Origin: Galbibacter mesophilus
Lineage (GTDB): Bacteria; Bacteroidota; Bacteroidia; Flavobacteriales; Flavobacteriaceae
Length of the DNA stretch: 64,000 nucleotides
Assembly: GCF_023721415.1 (NCBI RefSeq)
Contig: NZ_JAMQVC010000002.1
Coordinates: 496,001 to 560,000, forward strand
Reading direction: 5' to 3'
This document shows, piece after piece, positions 32,119 through 40,982 of the stretch. Each line of letters starts with the position of its first letter. Position 1 is the stretch's first letter. The notes beneath the pieces are model-generated. The model had not been told where the DNA came from and did not search any database. It saw only the letters and a program-made list of their open reading frames with translations. The translations under genes were made by a program, and so were the position numbers.

Positions 32119-35100
32119 ATGAAGCTAGCTCAAAAAGGGGTTGCCGTGCTGCTGGTACTGGGGAGTGCCGTTTCTTTCGCACAAGAATCTAAAATTTATA
32201 CATATACTGAAAAGGATTTCCAAAAAGCGTTGGATCTCTACAACAAAAAACAATATCAAGCATCGCAAGTAGTTTTTCAGAACGTCAAGAAAAACACGGA
32301 AGATGAAGAAATAGAAGCCAATTCGGCATATTATATTGCCAATGCGGCTATTAGAACCAATCAATTGGGGGCAGATCAACTAATGGAGGATTTTGTTACC
32401 AATTATCCAACTTCCACTAAACGCGGCTCCGCTTTTATGGATGTTGCCGATTATTATTTCGCGCAAGGAAAGTATGCCAATGCTTTAAAATGGTACGACC
32501 GCGCCGAAGATCGATCGATGGGTAACGCAGAACGTGAAGAATTTAATTTCAAAAAAGGATATTCTTTATTTGTTGCGAAAAAATACGGACCCGCACGTGA
32601 GTATTTAGAGCGTGTATCAACTTCTCAAAAATATGGTTCCCAAGCTAAATATTACATTGGGTACATGGCGTACCAAGGGGACGATTATAATGAAGCAAAT
32701 CAATATTTCGATCAGGTTGCGGGAAACCAAGAGCTCAATAAAAACCTTTCTTATTATCAGGCGGACATGAATTTTAAGCTTGGTAATTTCGATAAAGCAA
32801 TTTCCCTGGCGAAGGAGCAACTTCCAAACGCCGATCGCAATGAATTATCAGAATTAAACAAAATAATCGGGGAGAGTTATTTCAATAAAAAAGAATATAG
32901 CACTGCTATTCCGTATCTAAAAGAATACCAAGGAAAAAATGGAAAATGGAACAACACCGATTTCTATCAGCTTGGTTATGCGTATTACAAGCAAGGGGAA
33001 TATGAGTTGGCGATAAATCAGTTCAATAAAATTGTGGAGGGAAAAAATTCCGTTGCACAGAATGCGTATTATCATTTAGGAGAATGTTATTTAAAAACTG
33101 GGAAAAAGCAGGAGGCTTTAAACGCGTTTAGAAATGCCACCGAAATGCCGTATGACGAGCAGATAAAGAAAGATGCTTTTTTAAATTATGCACGTTTGAG
33201 CTACGAAATAGGTAATCCGTACCAAAGTGCACCTTTGGTATTGACTAATTATTTAAAAGCCTATCCAGACAGTGAGAATGCCCAAGAAATAAGAGAACTT
33301 TTGGTAGATTCTTACATCACTTCTAAAAACTACGATGCAGCTTTGGAGCTGTTAGAAAACAATAAAAACTACAGCACCAAAACAACTTATCAAAAAGTGG
33401 CTTTTTACCGCGGATTGGAGTTGTTCAATGAAGGGAAATATGAAGAAGCGAAAACGTATTTTGACAAATCTGCCAAAGAACAGCAAGATCAATTATTTAC
33501 AGCTAGAGCCACTTTTTGGAATGCTGAAGTAGATTACATTTTAGAAAATTATGATGAAGCGGTGATTGGTTATAAGCAATTTGACCAAAATGCTATGGCG
33601 CCACAAACCCCCGAATTTAAAAACATAGATTACAATTTGGCTTATGTTTATTTTAAACAAAAAGAATACAGTAAAGCCGCCGATCATTTCAAGGAGTTTC
33701 TAAATAGCGGTGACCAAAAAAATATGGCACGAGTTAAAGATAGCTACTTGCGCTTGGGGGATAGTCAATTTGCTGCCAGTCAGTATTGGCCTGCGATGGA
33801 GGCTTACAACAAAGCGATTGAAATTGGTGGTGATGATGCCGATTACGCACATTTTCAAAAAGCCATAAGTTATGGTTTTGTTGATAGAAGTGAAAAGAAA
33901 ATAGAAGAATTGGAGTCGTTTGCAAATCGTTTTCCCAATTCCCCTCTTCGTGACGATGCATTCTATGAACTAGGAAACACGTATATAAACAACAACCAAA
34001 CTCAGAAAGGAATCAACGCTTATGGTAAACTTGCACGGGAATATCGAATGAGCTCATTTGTACCAAAAGCGATTTTGAAAGAGGGATTGGTGTATTATAA
34101 TGGAGGTGATAATGAAAAAGCCTTGTCTAAATTTAAAACCGTAGTTAGTAATTATCCCAATACGCCTGAAGCACTTCAGGCCGTTTCTACCGCGAAACAG
34201 GTGTATGTAGATCAAGGGAGGGTTGGTGAATATGCTTCTTGGGTAAAAGGACTGGATTTTGTAAACGTTACGGAAACGGAATTGGAAAGTGCGTCTTTTG
34301 AATCTGCGGAAAGACAATACGTTCAGAATAAATCTACACAAGCTATTAAAGGTTTTGAGAGCTATTTGAATCAGTTTCCTAATGGATCAAATGCTCTAAA
34401 GGCACATTTTTATCTTGGTCAGTTGTATTACAAGCAAGGAGATAAAGCGCGGGCATTGCCTCATTACGAATACATTGTGAATCAAAAACGCAATGAATTC
34501 TCTGAAGAAGCTTATGTACGAGCGGGTGAAATCTACTTGGAAAACAAAAATTATAACAAGGCTATTACCGTTCTAAAAACGTTGGAACAAGGAGCCGATT
34601 TTCAAGAGAATATCGTTTTTGCAAGATCCAATATAATGAAAGCGAGTTACGCGCTTAAAAATTATCCTGAAACCATTACCTATGCTGAAAAAGTATTGAA
34701 TACGCCAAAAGTAGATGATCGTATAAAAAGTGATGCTTATACCATGATTGCACGGTCTGCCATTGCAACAGGAAACGAAGCCAAAGCGAAAACTGCGTAC
34801 GCTGAAGTACAAAAAATAGCTACAGGCGAGTTAGCTGCCGAAGCTTTGTATTACGATGCATATTTCAAGAATCAGGAAGGTAATTACAAGGCATCCAATG
34901 AAGCTGCACAGCGATTGGCAAAAGATTATTCAGCTTACAAAGAGACAGGTGCTAAAGGATTAATTATCATGGCGAAAAACTTTGCAGCCATGGATGACGC
35001 TTTTCAAGCAACCTATATTTTACAGAGTGTTATTGATAATTTCGCTCAATTCCCAGCAGTAGTTGAAGAAGCAAGAACAGAGCTTTCTATTGTAAAAACA

Positions 35101-35145
35101 AAAGAAGCACAAAGAAACTCGTCTGTTAACCCTAACCAAAACTAA
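32119..35145 (+). CDS. Large periplasmic TPR-repeat protein
   Basis: The 1008-residue protein has a Sec signal peptide (KGVAVLLVLGSAVSFAQ) and then tetratricopeptide-like repeats along its whole length (for example FQKALDLYNKKQYQASQVVF, YANALKWYDRAED, YELAINQFNKIVEG, YWPAMEAYNKAIEIGG, KALSKFKTVVSNYPNTPEAL). YbgF/BamD-like repeats with NYPxS/T are frequent. It is probably a periplasmic or outer-membrane-associated scaffold. The next gene follows after 9 nt and encodes an outer-membrane beta-barrel, so the two products probably work as a complex. I know this pair as conserved in Flavobacteriia, but no function is established. Confidence 0.85.
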   Translation: MKLAQKGVAVLLVLGSAVSFAQESKIYTYTEKDFQKALDLYNKKQYQASQVVFQNVKKNTEDEEIEANSAYYIANAAIRTNQLGADQLMEDFVTNYPTSTKRGSAFMDVADYYFAQGKYANALKWYDRAEDRSMGNAEREEFNFKKGYSLFVAKKYGPAREYLERVSTSQKYGSQAKYYIGYMAYQGDDYNEANQYFDQVAGNQELNKNLSYYQADMNFKLGNFDKAISLAKEQLPNADRNELSELNKIIGESYFNKKEYSTAIPYLKEYQGKNGKWNNTDFYQLGYAYYKQGEYELAINQFNKIVEGKNSVAQNAYYHLGECYLKTGKKQEALNAFRNATEMPYDEQIKKDAFLNYARLSYEIGNPYQSAPLVLTNYLKAYPDSENAQEIRELLVDSYITSKNYDAALELLENNKNYSTKTTYQKVAFYRGLELFNEGKYEEAKTYFDKSAKEQQDQLFTARATFWNAEVDYILENYDEAVIGYKQFDQNAMAPQTPEFKNIDYNLAYVYFKQKEYSKAADHFKEFLNSGDQKNMARVKDSYLRLGDSQFAASQYWPAMEAYNKAIEIGGDDADYAHFQKAISYGFVDRSEKKIEELESFANRFPNSPLRDDAFYELGNTYINNNQTQKGINAYGKLAREYRMSSFVPKAILKEGLVYYNGGDNEKALSKFKTVVSNYPNTPEALQAVSTAKQVYVDQGRVGEYASWVKGLDFVNVTETELESASFESAERQYVQNKSTQAIKGFESYLNQFPNGSNALKAHFYLGQLYYKQGDKARALPHYEYIVNQKRNEFSEEAYVRAGEIYLENKNYNKAITVLKTLEQGADFQENIVFARSNIMKASYALKNYPETITYAEKVLNTPKVDDRIKSDAYTMIARSAIATGNEAKAKTAYAEVQKIATGELAAEALYYDAYFKNQEGNYKASNEAAQRLAKDYSAYKETGAKGLIIMAKNFAAMDDAFQATYILQSVIDNFAQFPAVVEEARTELSIVKTKEAQRNSSVNPNQN

Positions 35146-35202
35146 GCAGCGTTTATGCAAACCATTCAAATTAAAAAGAATAAAAACATAGCTCGTTATA
35201 CA

Positions 35203-36957
35203 ATGCGCAATAGAATAATTTTAGGTGCACTATTTATATTTTCAAGCAGTTCCATAATTGCTCAAGAAAAAGAAACTGATAAAAAAGAAGAAAAGGATTT
35301 GGGGACCGAAGTGGTGAATGTGATTAAACCTTACACGCCAACAATTTCCGATGCCAATAAAATAAAGGAAACACCATCCTTAACGGACTCTATAACCACT
35401 GCTAAAAAGGATATCGATTACACTATTTTTTCGGTGCCAGTGGCTTCTACCTTTACACCTGCTAAAGGAAAAGCAACCGGACTTGAAAAAGCGGCAAGGG
35501 AACGTTTGTACAATTCGTACCTTTCGTTGGGTGTTGGAAACTATAACACCGCTAAATTGGATTTTTACACAAGTCGCGATTTCAACAGGGATGAACGATT
35601 AGATATTATGCTAAATCATCATTCTTCCCAAGGTGGAATTGATGAAGTGTTTTTAGATGATAAATTCTACAATACCGGTTTGGAAGCCTATTACCAAAAA
35701 AGTGACCGTTATCTTAGCTGGGGAATTAATGGTGGATTTAAACACCAAATTTATAATTGGTATGGTATTCCGTTAAATACTTATTCTGAAGACGAAATTA
35801 ATGCGATTGATGAAAAACAAAGCTATTATACAGGTTTTGTTGGCGGTAATTTAGAAATGCAGGATTCGTATTTTACGGGTGGAGAAGTGTATTACCGTCG
35901 TTTTTGGGATGGATTTAATTCCGGCGAAAATAGAGCGGTTTTGCAACCTAAATTCCAATTTCCAGTAGGCGCAGAGTTACTTAATTTGGATGTAGAAATA
36001 GATTATGTAGGCGGTAATTTTGATAGAACCTACACCAATGAAGATGCTATAAATTACAGCAACCTTTTTGGAGGGATTACCCCAAGCATTCAAATCATAA
36101 GTGATGATTTGGTATTTAATTTAGGAGCTTCCGTAGTGTACAATCAAGATTTGGAAAACAGCGATGGAGACTTTTTCTTTTATCCAAAAGTAGATGTTTC
36201 CTACAATATAGTTGAAGAATATGTAACTGCATATGCCGGAGTTAACGGAGAACTGCAGCAAAATTCCTATTACCAGTTCGCACAAGAAAATCCGTATGTT
36301 TCCCCAACGATAAATGTAATGCCAACGGATCAAAAGTACAATGCTTTTGCTGGAGTTAAAGGTCGATTTTTACCAAATGTTGGGTACAATTTAAAAGGTT
36401 CTTACAAAGCCACAAACAATCAGTATTTATACCGAACAAATTCTTTTTATACCATTGATGACATTGATGATATTAATACGGAAGGATATGCTTACGGAAA
36501 TTCATTCGGTGTGGTTTACGATGATATAAAAACTATTTCAGTTTTTGGAGAGGTTAATTTTGATGTAAATAGGGAACTTACGCTAGGAGTTAATGGTGAA
36601 TTTTTTGATTATACCATGGATGATGAACCTGAAGCTTGGAACCTTCCATCGTTAAAAGCTTCCCTTTTTGGTAATTATGTAAAAGGAAAGTGGTCAGCTG
36701 GCTTAAACGCATTTTATGTAGGTGAGCGAAAAGATTATATCGGTATTCCGGGCCAAATAAGCTCAGAGAGTAGGGAAGTGGTTACAATTGATGGCTATTT
36801 CGACTTAAACGCAAATGTTGGCTATGAAATTACACAACAATGGTCTGCGTTCATAAAAGCTAGTAATATTACTGGTACGCAATACGATCGATTAGTGAAT
36901 TATCCAGTTCAAGGATTTCAAATTTTAGCGGGAGCCGCCTATAAATTTGATTTATAG
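35203..36957 (+). CDS. Outer-membrane beta-barrel protein without plug domain (TonB-receptor-like)
   Basis: From the ATG at 35203 the protein has 584 residues with a clean signal peptide (MRNRIILGALFIFSSSSIIA); an in-frame ATG at 35155 would add 16 residues, making a long charged N-region. The mature N-terminus has a Lys/Glu-rich linker and the motif EVVNVIKPYTPTISDANKIK, followed by about 480 residues with alternating aromatic strands and turns and a C-terminal FDL, as in outer-membrane barrels. It lacks the plug domain of TonB-dependent receptors and is shorter. It is cotranscribed with the large TPR protein, which suggests a two-part outer-membrane machine. A long hairpin follows. Confidence 0.82.
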   Translation: MRNRIILGALFIFSSSSIIAQEKETDKKEEKDLGTEVVNVIKPYTPTISDANKIKETPSLTDSITTAKKDIDYTIFSVPVASTFTPAKGKATGLEKAARERLYNSYLSLGVGNYNTAKLDFYTSRDFNRDERLDIMLNHHSSQGGIDEVFLDDKFYNTGLEAYYQKSDRYLSWGINGGFKHQIYNWYGIPLNTYSEDEINAIDEKQSYYTGFVGGNLEMQDSYFTGGEVYYRRFWDGFNSGENRAVLQPKFQFPVGAELLNLDVEIDYVGGNFDRTYTNEDAINYSNLFGGITPSIQIISDDLVFNLGASVVYNQDLENSDGDFFFYPKVDVSYNIVEEYVTAYAGVNGELQQNSYYQFAQENPYVSPTINVMPTDQKYNAFAGVKGRFLPNVGYNLKGSYKATNNQYLYRTNSFYTIDDIDDINTEGYAYGNSFGVVYDDIKTISVFGEVNFDVNRELTLGVNGEFFDYTMDDEPEAWNLPSLKASLFGNYVKGKWSAGLNAFYVGERKDYIGIPGQISSESREVVTIDGYFDLNANVGYEITQQWSAFIKASNITGTQYDRLVNYPVQGFQILAGAAYKFDL

Positions 36958-36976
36958 TCTAAATGACAAAATTAAG

Positions 36977-37052
36977 TATCCGCAACTATCTTTATCAAAC
37001 TTTCTAGCGAGAATATTACTAGATGGTTTTGTAAAGTTACTAGTTGCGGATA
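36977..37052. repeat. 76-bp imperfect hairpin between convergent genes
   Basis: The ends TATCCGCAACTA (36977-36988) and TAGTTGCGGATA (37041-37052) are exact reverse complements. Inside, CTTTATCAAAC matches the complement of GTTTTGTAAAG at 9 of 11 positions and TTTCTAG matches CTAGATG at 5 of 7, so the arms approach 31 bp in total. It may terminate both convergent genes or be a small mobile repeat. Confidence 0.7.
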
Positions 37053-37069
37053 TTCAATTTTTATATCAG

Positions 37070-37777
37070 TTAATTATACCCTTTTACCTCTCCCATATCC
37101 AAAGTGAGAAACAAAAATTTATGTTCCGAAGGCAAATAGGTAGTGGTTTCGGTAACTTTCCAATCATCCCAAGTAGCCTCTAAACCACCTATGGGTAAAA
37201 TATTCACCCACATTTTAAAACTTTCAGGAAAACCATTGTCTTTTAATTTCCACAAATAAGAATCGCCTGGAGTAGTTCCCCCTTGGGTATACGTTACAAG
37301 AAGTGCTTCGTTGCCATTTTCCAAAGTAACTACTTTGCGCACGGTTCCTTTGTCCATGATTTTAAATGGTGCCACCAACCAAAAAGAGTCGTTGTTGAAA
37401 TATTCTACGGCAGTATCAATTAGTTCTTGGCGCGGTTCGGTATGCATTTTCACACCATCGATAAAAACTTCGCTCAAACTATAATTGTTTAAATTGAGCT
37501 TTACAAGTTTGTTGTCCCATTTTACATCTGCAAGTTTCTTTTCCTTGTCCCATTTGTAAAAGTGGGAATTGTTAAAAGACCATTCTATAAAACGCGTTTT
37601 TGTGTAGTTGGTATAATTAATGGCTTTTAGCATTTTTTGTGCTAACGCTTCTGCTTGCGGGCCTTCTTTACCAGTTGGAAGCGGTTCGTTATATACAAAA
37701 TAGACAACCGTGGCTATGGTTGCTAACACAACTACCAATAGTAGTATGAATTTTAGAATATTCTTTAAGATTCTCAT
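37070..37777 (-). CDS. Conserved protein of unknown function, membrane-anchored
   Basis: The 235-residue protein has one N-terminal membrane segment (about 7-29, FILLLVVVLATIATVVYFVY) and a soluble outer domain with several Trp/Asp-rich beta strands (RFIEWSFNNSHFYKWDKEKK, YLWKLKDNGFPESFKMWVNI, GLEATWDDWKVTE). I do not recognise the family with certainty. The fold is probably a periplasmic beta-sheet barrel of the lipoprotein-carrier sort. It stands alone, convergent with the barrel gene. Confidence 0.7.
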   Translation of the reverse strand: MRILKNILKFILLLVVVLATIATVVYFVYNEPLPTGKEGPQAEALAQKMLKAINYTNYTKTRFIEWSFNNSHFYKWDKEKKLADVKWDNKLVKLNLNNYSLSEVFIDGVKMHTEPRQELIDTAVEYFNNDSFWLVAPFKIMDKGTVRKVVTLENGNEALLVTYTQGGTTPGDSYLWKLKDNGFPESFKMWVNILPIGGLEATWDDWKVTETTTYLPSEHKFLFLTLDMGEVKGYN

Positions 37778-37874
37778 CGATTAGTTTTTAAGTGAATTTA
37801 CGAAACTGTGCGTAATATTAATCCCATGTATAAGTTTTAATTTAAATCCTTAAATTGCATAAGGAAAAAAAGGT

Positions 37875-38117
37875 ATGGCTAGTTTAACTATTTCAGATAA
37901 AATTTTAGAAAAGTACTTTGGGTATTTAAAAACATTGGATATGAATACAAAGAAGATATTAATACGCAAACTATCCAGATCAATTGAAGCTAAATCAAAG
38001 AAAAAAACTGATTTAGCAAAAATGTATGGGGCATGGCAGGATGATAGAACGTCCGATGAAATTATTTCAGAAATAAGGAGTTCTAGAGTCGAAAAAAGTA
38101 GCAATGATAGTTTTTAA
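37875..38117 (+). CDS. VapB-type antitoxin
   Basis: The 80-residue protein has a basic N-terminal part and a C-terminal toxin-binding motif (YGAWQDDRTSDEIISEIRSS), which matches the W-x-D-x-R-x-x-E-I-I pattern of small antitoxins that pair with PIN toxins. Its stop codon TAA overlaps the ATG of the toxin gene by one base. It is expected to bind and silence VapC and to repress the pair. The start at 37875 is preceded by an AAAAAAGGT run. Confidence 0.82.
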   Translation: MASLTISDKILEKYFGYLKTLDMNTKKILIRKLSRSIEAKSKKKTDLAKMYGAWQDDRTSDEIISEIRSSRVEKSSNDSF

Positions 38118-38488
38118 TGAAGTACTTGCTAGACACAAATATTTGCATTCATTTTTTCCGAGGTCAATTTAAATTAATTGATAAACTTCAAGAGGCTCAA
38201 ATTGAGAATTGTGCAATTTCTGAAATTACGCTCGCTGAATTGGTATTTGGGGCAGAAAATAGCTCAAATCCAAAGAAGAACTACCGCCTAATTGACGATT
38301 TCACTGAAGACCTAAAAATTCTTCCAATTTTTAATTCCATTCATTTTTATGCTAAAGAGAAGGTTAAATTAAGGAAAAGTGGTATTATGATAAGTGATTT
38401 TGATTTGTTGATTGGCTCTACTGCTGTTTGCAATGATTTAATTATGGTAACGGAAAATGTGAATGAGTTTAATCGCATTGCGAAATAA
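38117..38488 (+). CDS. VapC-type PIN-domain toxin (ribonuclease)
   Basis: The 123-residue protein is a compact PIN domain: the acidic metal-binding residues are Asp6 (LLDTNICI), Glu41 (ITLAELVFG), Asp94 and Asp96 (ISDFDLLIGSTA); the usual fourth position near TENVNEFNRI has Asn/Glu instead of Asp. It would cleave RNA, typically tRNA. It is translated with the antitoxin through the TAATG overlap. The pair lies between two unrelated convergent genes, as expected for an acquired module. Confidence 0.88.
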   Translation: MKYLLDTNICIHFFRGQFKLIDKLQEAQIENCAISEITLAELVFGAENSSNPKKNYRLIDDFTEDLKILPIFNSIHFYAKEKVKLRKSGIMISDFDLLIGSTAVCNDLIMVTENVNEFNRIAK

Positions 38489-38522
38489 AAATTGAAAATT
38501 GGGTAGATCGAGAAAAACAAAC

Positions 38523-40205
38523 TTAAAACCCTTCAGCAGTATCATCGCCCCGATTATCAGCGCCTGCTTCCAGAGTTCCATCGGGAAGTACTAGTATTGC
38601 ATCTACGCTGCCTATAATCCTTGCGTTAGATTCGTTTATTTTATATCCCAGTTCTTTCAATTCAGATATAGTTTTCTTGTCAAAACTATTTGGCTCCATA
38701 AGTATTTCGTCTGGTAGCCATTGGTGATGAAACCTTGGAGCATCTACCGCTTCTTGCATCCCCATTCCGTATTCTGAAACATTAAGAATAGTTTGCAGTA
38801 CTGATGTAATTATCGTAGAACCGCCTGGTGTGCCCAAAACCATGAATAGGTTTCCGTTTTTCGTTACAATTGTTGGAGTCATACTACTTAGCATTCTTTT
38901 TTCGGGTGCAATGCTGTTTGCTTCCGCGCCCATAAGTCCAAACATATTGGGAACTCCAGGTTTTGCACTAAAATCGTCCATTTCATTGTTGAAAAAGAAC
39001 CCTAATTCTTCTGAATATAATTTAGAACCGTACGCACCATTCAGCGTTGTAGTTACCGAAACGGCATTACCAAAACTATCTACAATAGAGAAATGAGTGG
39101 TTTGATCGCTTTCCACAATTTCAATATTTCCATGGGAAACCTCTTCAGAAGAAGTAGCATTTTCAAAAGAAAAAGATTCCATTCGTTGGGAGAGATAGCC
39201 TTCGCTTATTAATTCAGATTGCGGTATCTCATAAAAATCGGGATCCCCCAAAAAATAAGCACGATCTGCATATGCCCTTCTTTCTACTTCAGTAATTAAT
39301 TGTATAGTCTTTGTTGCGTTATGTCCATACTTTTTAATAGGGTAGGGAGCAATCATTTTCATGATTTGTGCCAGTGTAATGCCGCCACTACTTGGTGGCG
39401 CCATCGAAATTACTTGTAAATCTTTATAATCAAATACGGTAGGTTGCCTCCAAACAGTTTGGTATTTGTCGAGGTCTTCCGTAGTTATGAGTCCGCCATT
39501 TTTTTGAATAACTTCAGCAATTTTTTCGGCAATTTCACCTTTGTAAAAGCCGTCTTTACCTTTTTGTTGAATGACCTCCAGCGTCTTTGCCAATTGTGTG
39601 TATTTTATAGAATCTCCTTCTTGAAAAGACTTTGCAAAGAGGATGGTATCACCGCTTACTTCAGTAATGGTACTTTGGTGATATCCCAGTCGGTTGGCTT
39701 GTTTCTTGGTGATTACGACACCCTTATTTGCCAAATCAATGGCCGGTTGTATCAATTTTTCCATGGGTATGGAACCAAACCTTTTATGCGCTTCAAACAT
39801 TCCAGCAACACTACCAGGCACCCCAATGGCCAAGGCTCCTTTGGTACTTTTGTATGGAATTACATTTTCTAGCGAGTCTAAATACATATTTTTGGTTGCG
39901 GCCAATGGAGCTTTCTCCCTAAAATCCAACGTCCCTGTTTCGCCAGTATTTAGTCGATACACCATAAAACCGCCACCACCAAGATTTCCAGCAAAAGGAA
40001 AAGCTACTGCCAATGCAAATTTGGTGGCAATCATGGCGTCAAAAGCATTTCCTCCCTGTTTTAAAATTTCGGTTCCAATTTTGGATGCTTCTTGTCTAGC
40101 CGAAACTACCATTGCCTGTTGAGCAATAAGCCCTTTTTTAGAGGTTTCAGTAGTTCTACAACTAAAAATAATGAGTAACAGTAATGCGAGTAGTTTTCTT
40201 AGCAT
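38523..40205 (-). CDS. ggt: Gamma-glutamyltransferase, lipoprotein
   Basis: The 560-residue N-terminal nucleophile hydrolase cleaves gamma-glutamyl bonds, for example of glutathione. A lipoprotein signal (LLLIIFSC, Cys16) suggests it is anchored outside the cytoplasmic membrane. The autocleavage and nucleophile Thr is in DQTTHFSIVD (near residue 368), and the substrate-binding parts in NLGGGGFM (near 94), MAPPSSGGITL (near 268) and LGTPGGSTIITS (near 463). Both subunits are encoded in one gene as usual. It follows the ACP phosphodiesterase gene by 3 nt. Confidence 0.93.
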   Translation of the reverse strand: MLRKLLALLLLIIFSCRTTETSKKGLIAQQAMVVSARQEASKIGTEILKQGGNAFDAMIATKFALAVAFPFAGNLGGGGFMVYRLNTGETGTLDFREKAPLAATKNMYLDSLENVIPYKSTKGALAIGVPGSVAGMFEAHKRFGSIPMEKLIQPAIDLANKGVVITKKQANRLGYHQSTITEVSGDTILFAKSFQEGDSIKYTQLAKTLEVIQQKGKDGFYKGEIAEKIAEVIQKNGGLITTEDLDKYQTVWRQPTVFDYKDLQVISMAPPSSGGITLAQIMKMIAPYPIKKYGHNATKTIQLITEVERRAYADRAYFLGDPDFYEIPQSELISEGYLSQRMESFSFENATSSEEVSHGNIEIVESDQTTHFSIVDSFGNAVSVTTTLNGAYGSKLYSEELGFFFNNEMDDFSAKPGVPNMFGLMGAEANSIAPEKRMLSSMTPTIVTKNGNLFMVLGTPGGSTIITSVLQTILNVSEYGMGMQEAVDAPRFHHQWLPDEILMEPNSFDKKTISELKELGYKINESNARIIGSVDAILVLPDGTLEAGADNRGDDTAEGF

Positions 40206-40208
40206 ATT

Positions 40209-40796
40209 TTAGTTAAATGAGTTTAACTTCTGTATACAGAAATCTTGGAGTTCTTCAAAAAAAGAGGTGAATTCAGCTTCAAAATCGACATAATTCTCTT
40301 CTAAATCATTAATAGCAAAATTCATTTTAGATCTGTTTTTTGTACGGCGGTTCATGCCATCCAGTACACGGGAAATACCATCCAGTTTGGCATAATTCAG
40401 CAGCCAATTATCGGCAATCATATAGGGCATTAATTTCTTTATGTTCATGGGTAAAATGTGGTAGTGCTTCCCAAGCAAGTCATAAAAATTATCTACAAAA
40501 ATGCCCAAAGGTTCGTCGCTGTAATTATCCCAGTTTTTAGCCAAAAAATGATCATAAAAAATATCTACAATTACTCCGCTGTAATGACTGTAATTCTTAT
40601 GAAGTCGTTTAGTACTTAGGCGTACAGTAGGGTGGGCGTCGGTAAATGTATCAATAGCCCGGTGTAAAATAATTCCCTGCTTAAATTCACGGGGATATTC
40701 TAAATAGCGTTTTCCGCGAATGCTATCTGCCATAAAATTTCCGACCTTGATTTTCGGATTGTCACCGGATAAAAATATATGCGCCAAAAAATTCAT
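40209..40796 (-). CDS. acpH: Acyl carrier protein phosphodiesterase
   Basis: The 195-residue protein matches the AcpH/DUF479 family, an HD-type hydrolase that removes the 4'-phosphopantetheine arm from acyl carrier protein. The N-terminus (MNFLAHIFLSGDNPKIKVGN) and the motifs GIILHRAIDTFTDAH (near residue 41) and VDIFYDHFLAKNW (near 77) with conserved His/Asp are seen. It is 3 nt from ggt on the same strand, although no functional link is evident. It is divergent from glmM. Confidence 0.9.
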   Translation of the reverse strand: MNFLAHIFLSGDNPKIKVGNFMADSIRGKRYLEYPREFKQGIILHRAIDTFTDAHPTVRLSTKRLHKNYSHYSGVIVDIFYDHFLAKNWDNYSDEPLGIFVDNFYDLLGKHYHILPMNIKKLMPYMIADNWLLNYAKLDGISRVLDGMNRRTKNRSKMNFAINDLEENYVDFEAEFTSFFEELQDFCIQKLNSFN

Positions 40797-40892
40797 TTCC
40801 TAAATGTACGATTATTAATGAAATTGATTCGCATGGGTGAAAAATCTTACGGAAAACTCCGTGCAAAACTACTTCAAACAATAGCAAACTTT

Positions 40893-40900
40893 TATCTTTG
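40893..40900 (+). promoter_or_regulatory. -7 promoter element of glmM
   Basis: TATCTTTG matches TAnnTTTG exactly. Transcription from about 40907 would leave a leader of about 75 nt. No clear -33 TTG is visible at 17-23 nt. Confidence 0.5.
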
Positions 40901-40982
40901 TCGTAAATAGGTTTTTTTAGGTCGTTCATGGAAGTTTTTATGTTGCCTGTAGAAAGCCGACTAACTTAAAGAGAAAGAATAT

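Noticed and set aside
35155-36957. Standard TonB-dependent receptor
   Set aside because: The protein is too short and has no plug domain or TonB-box plus plug signature; it is called a plugless barrel.
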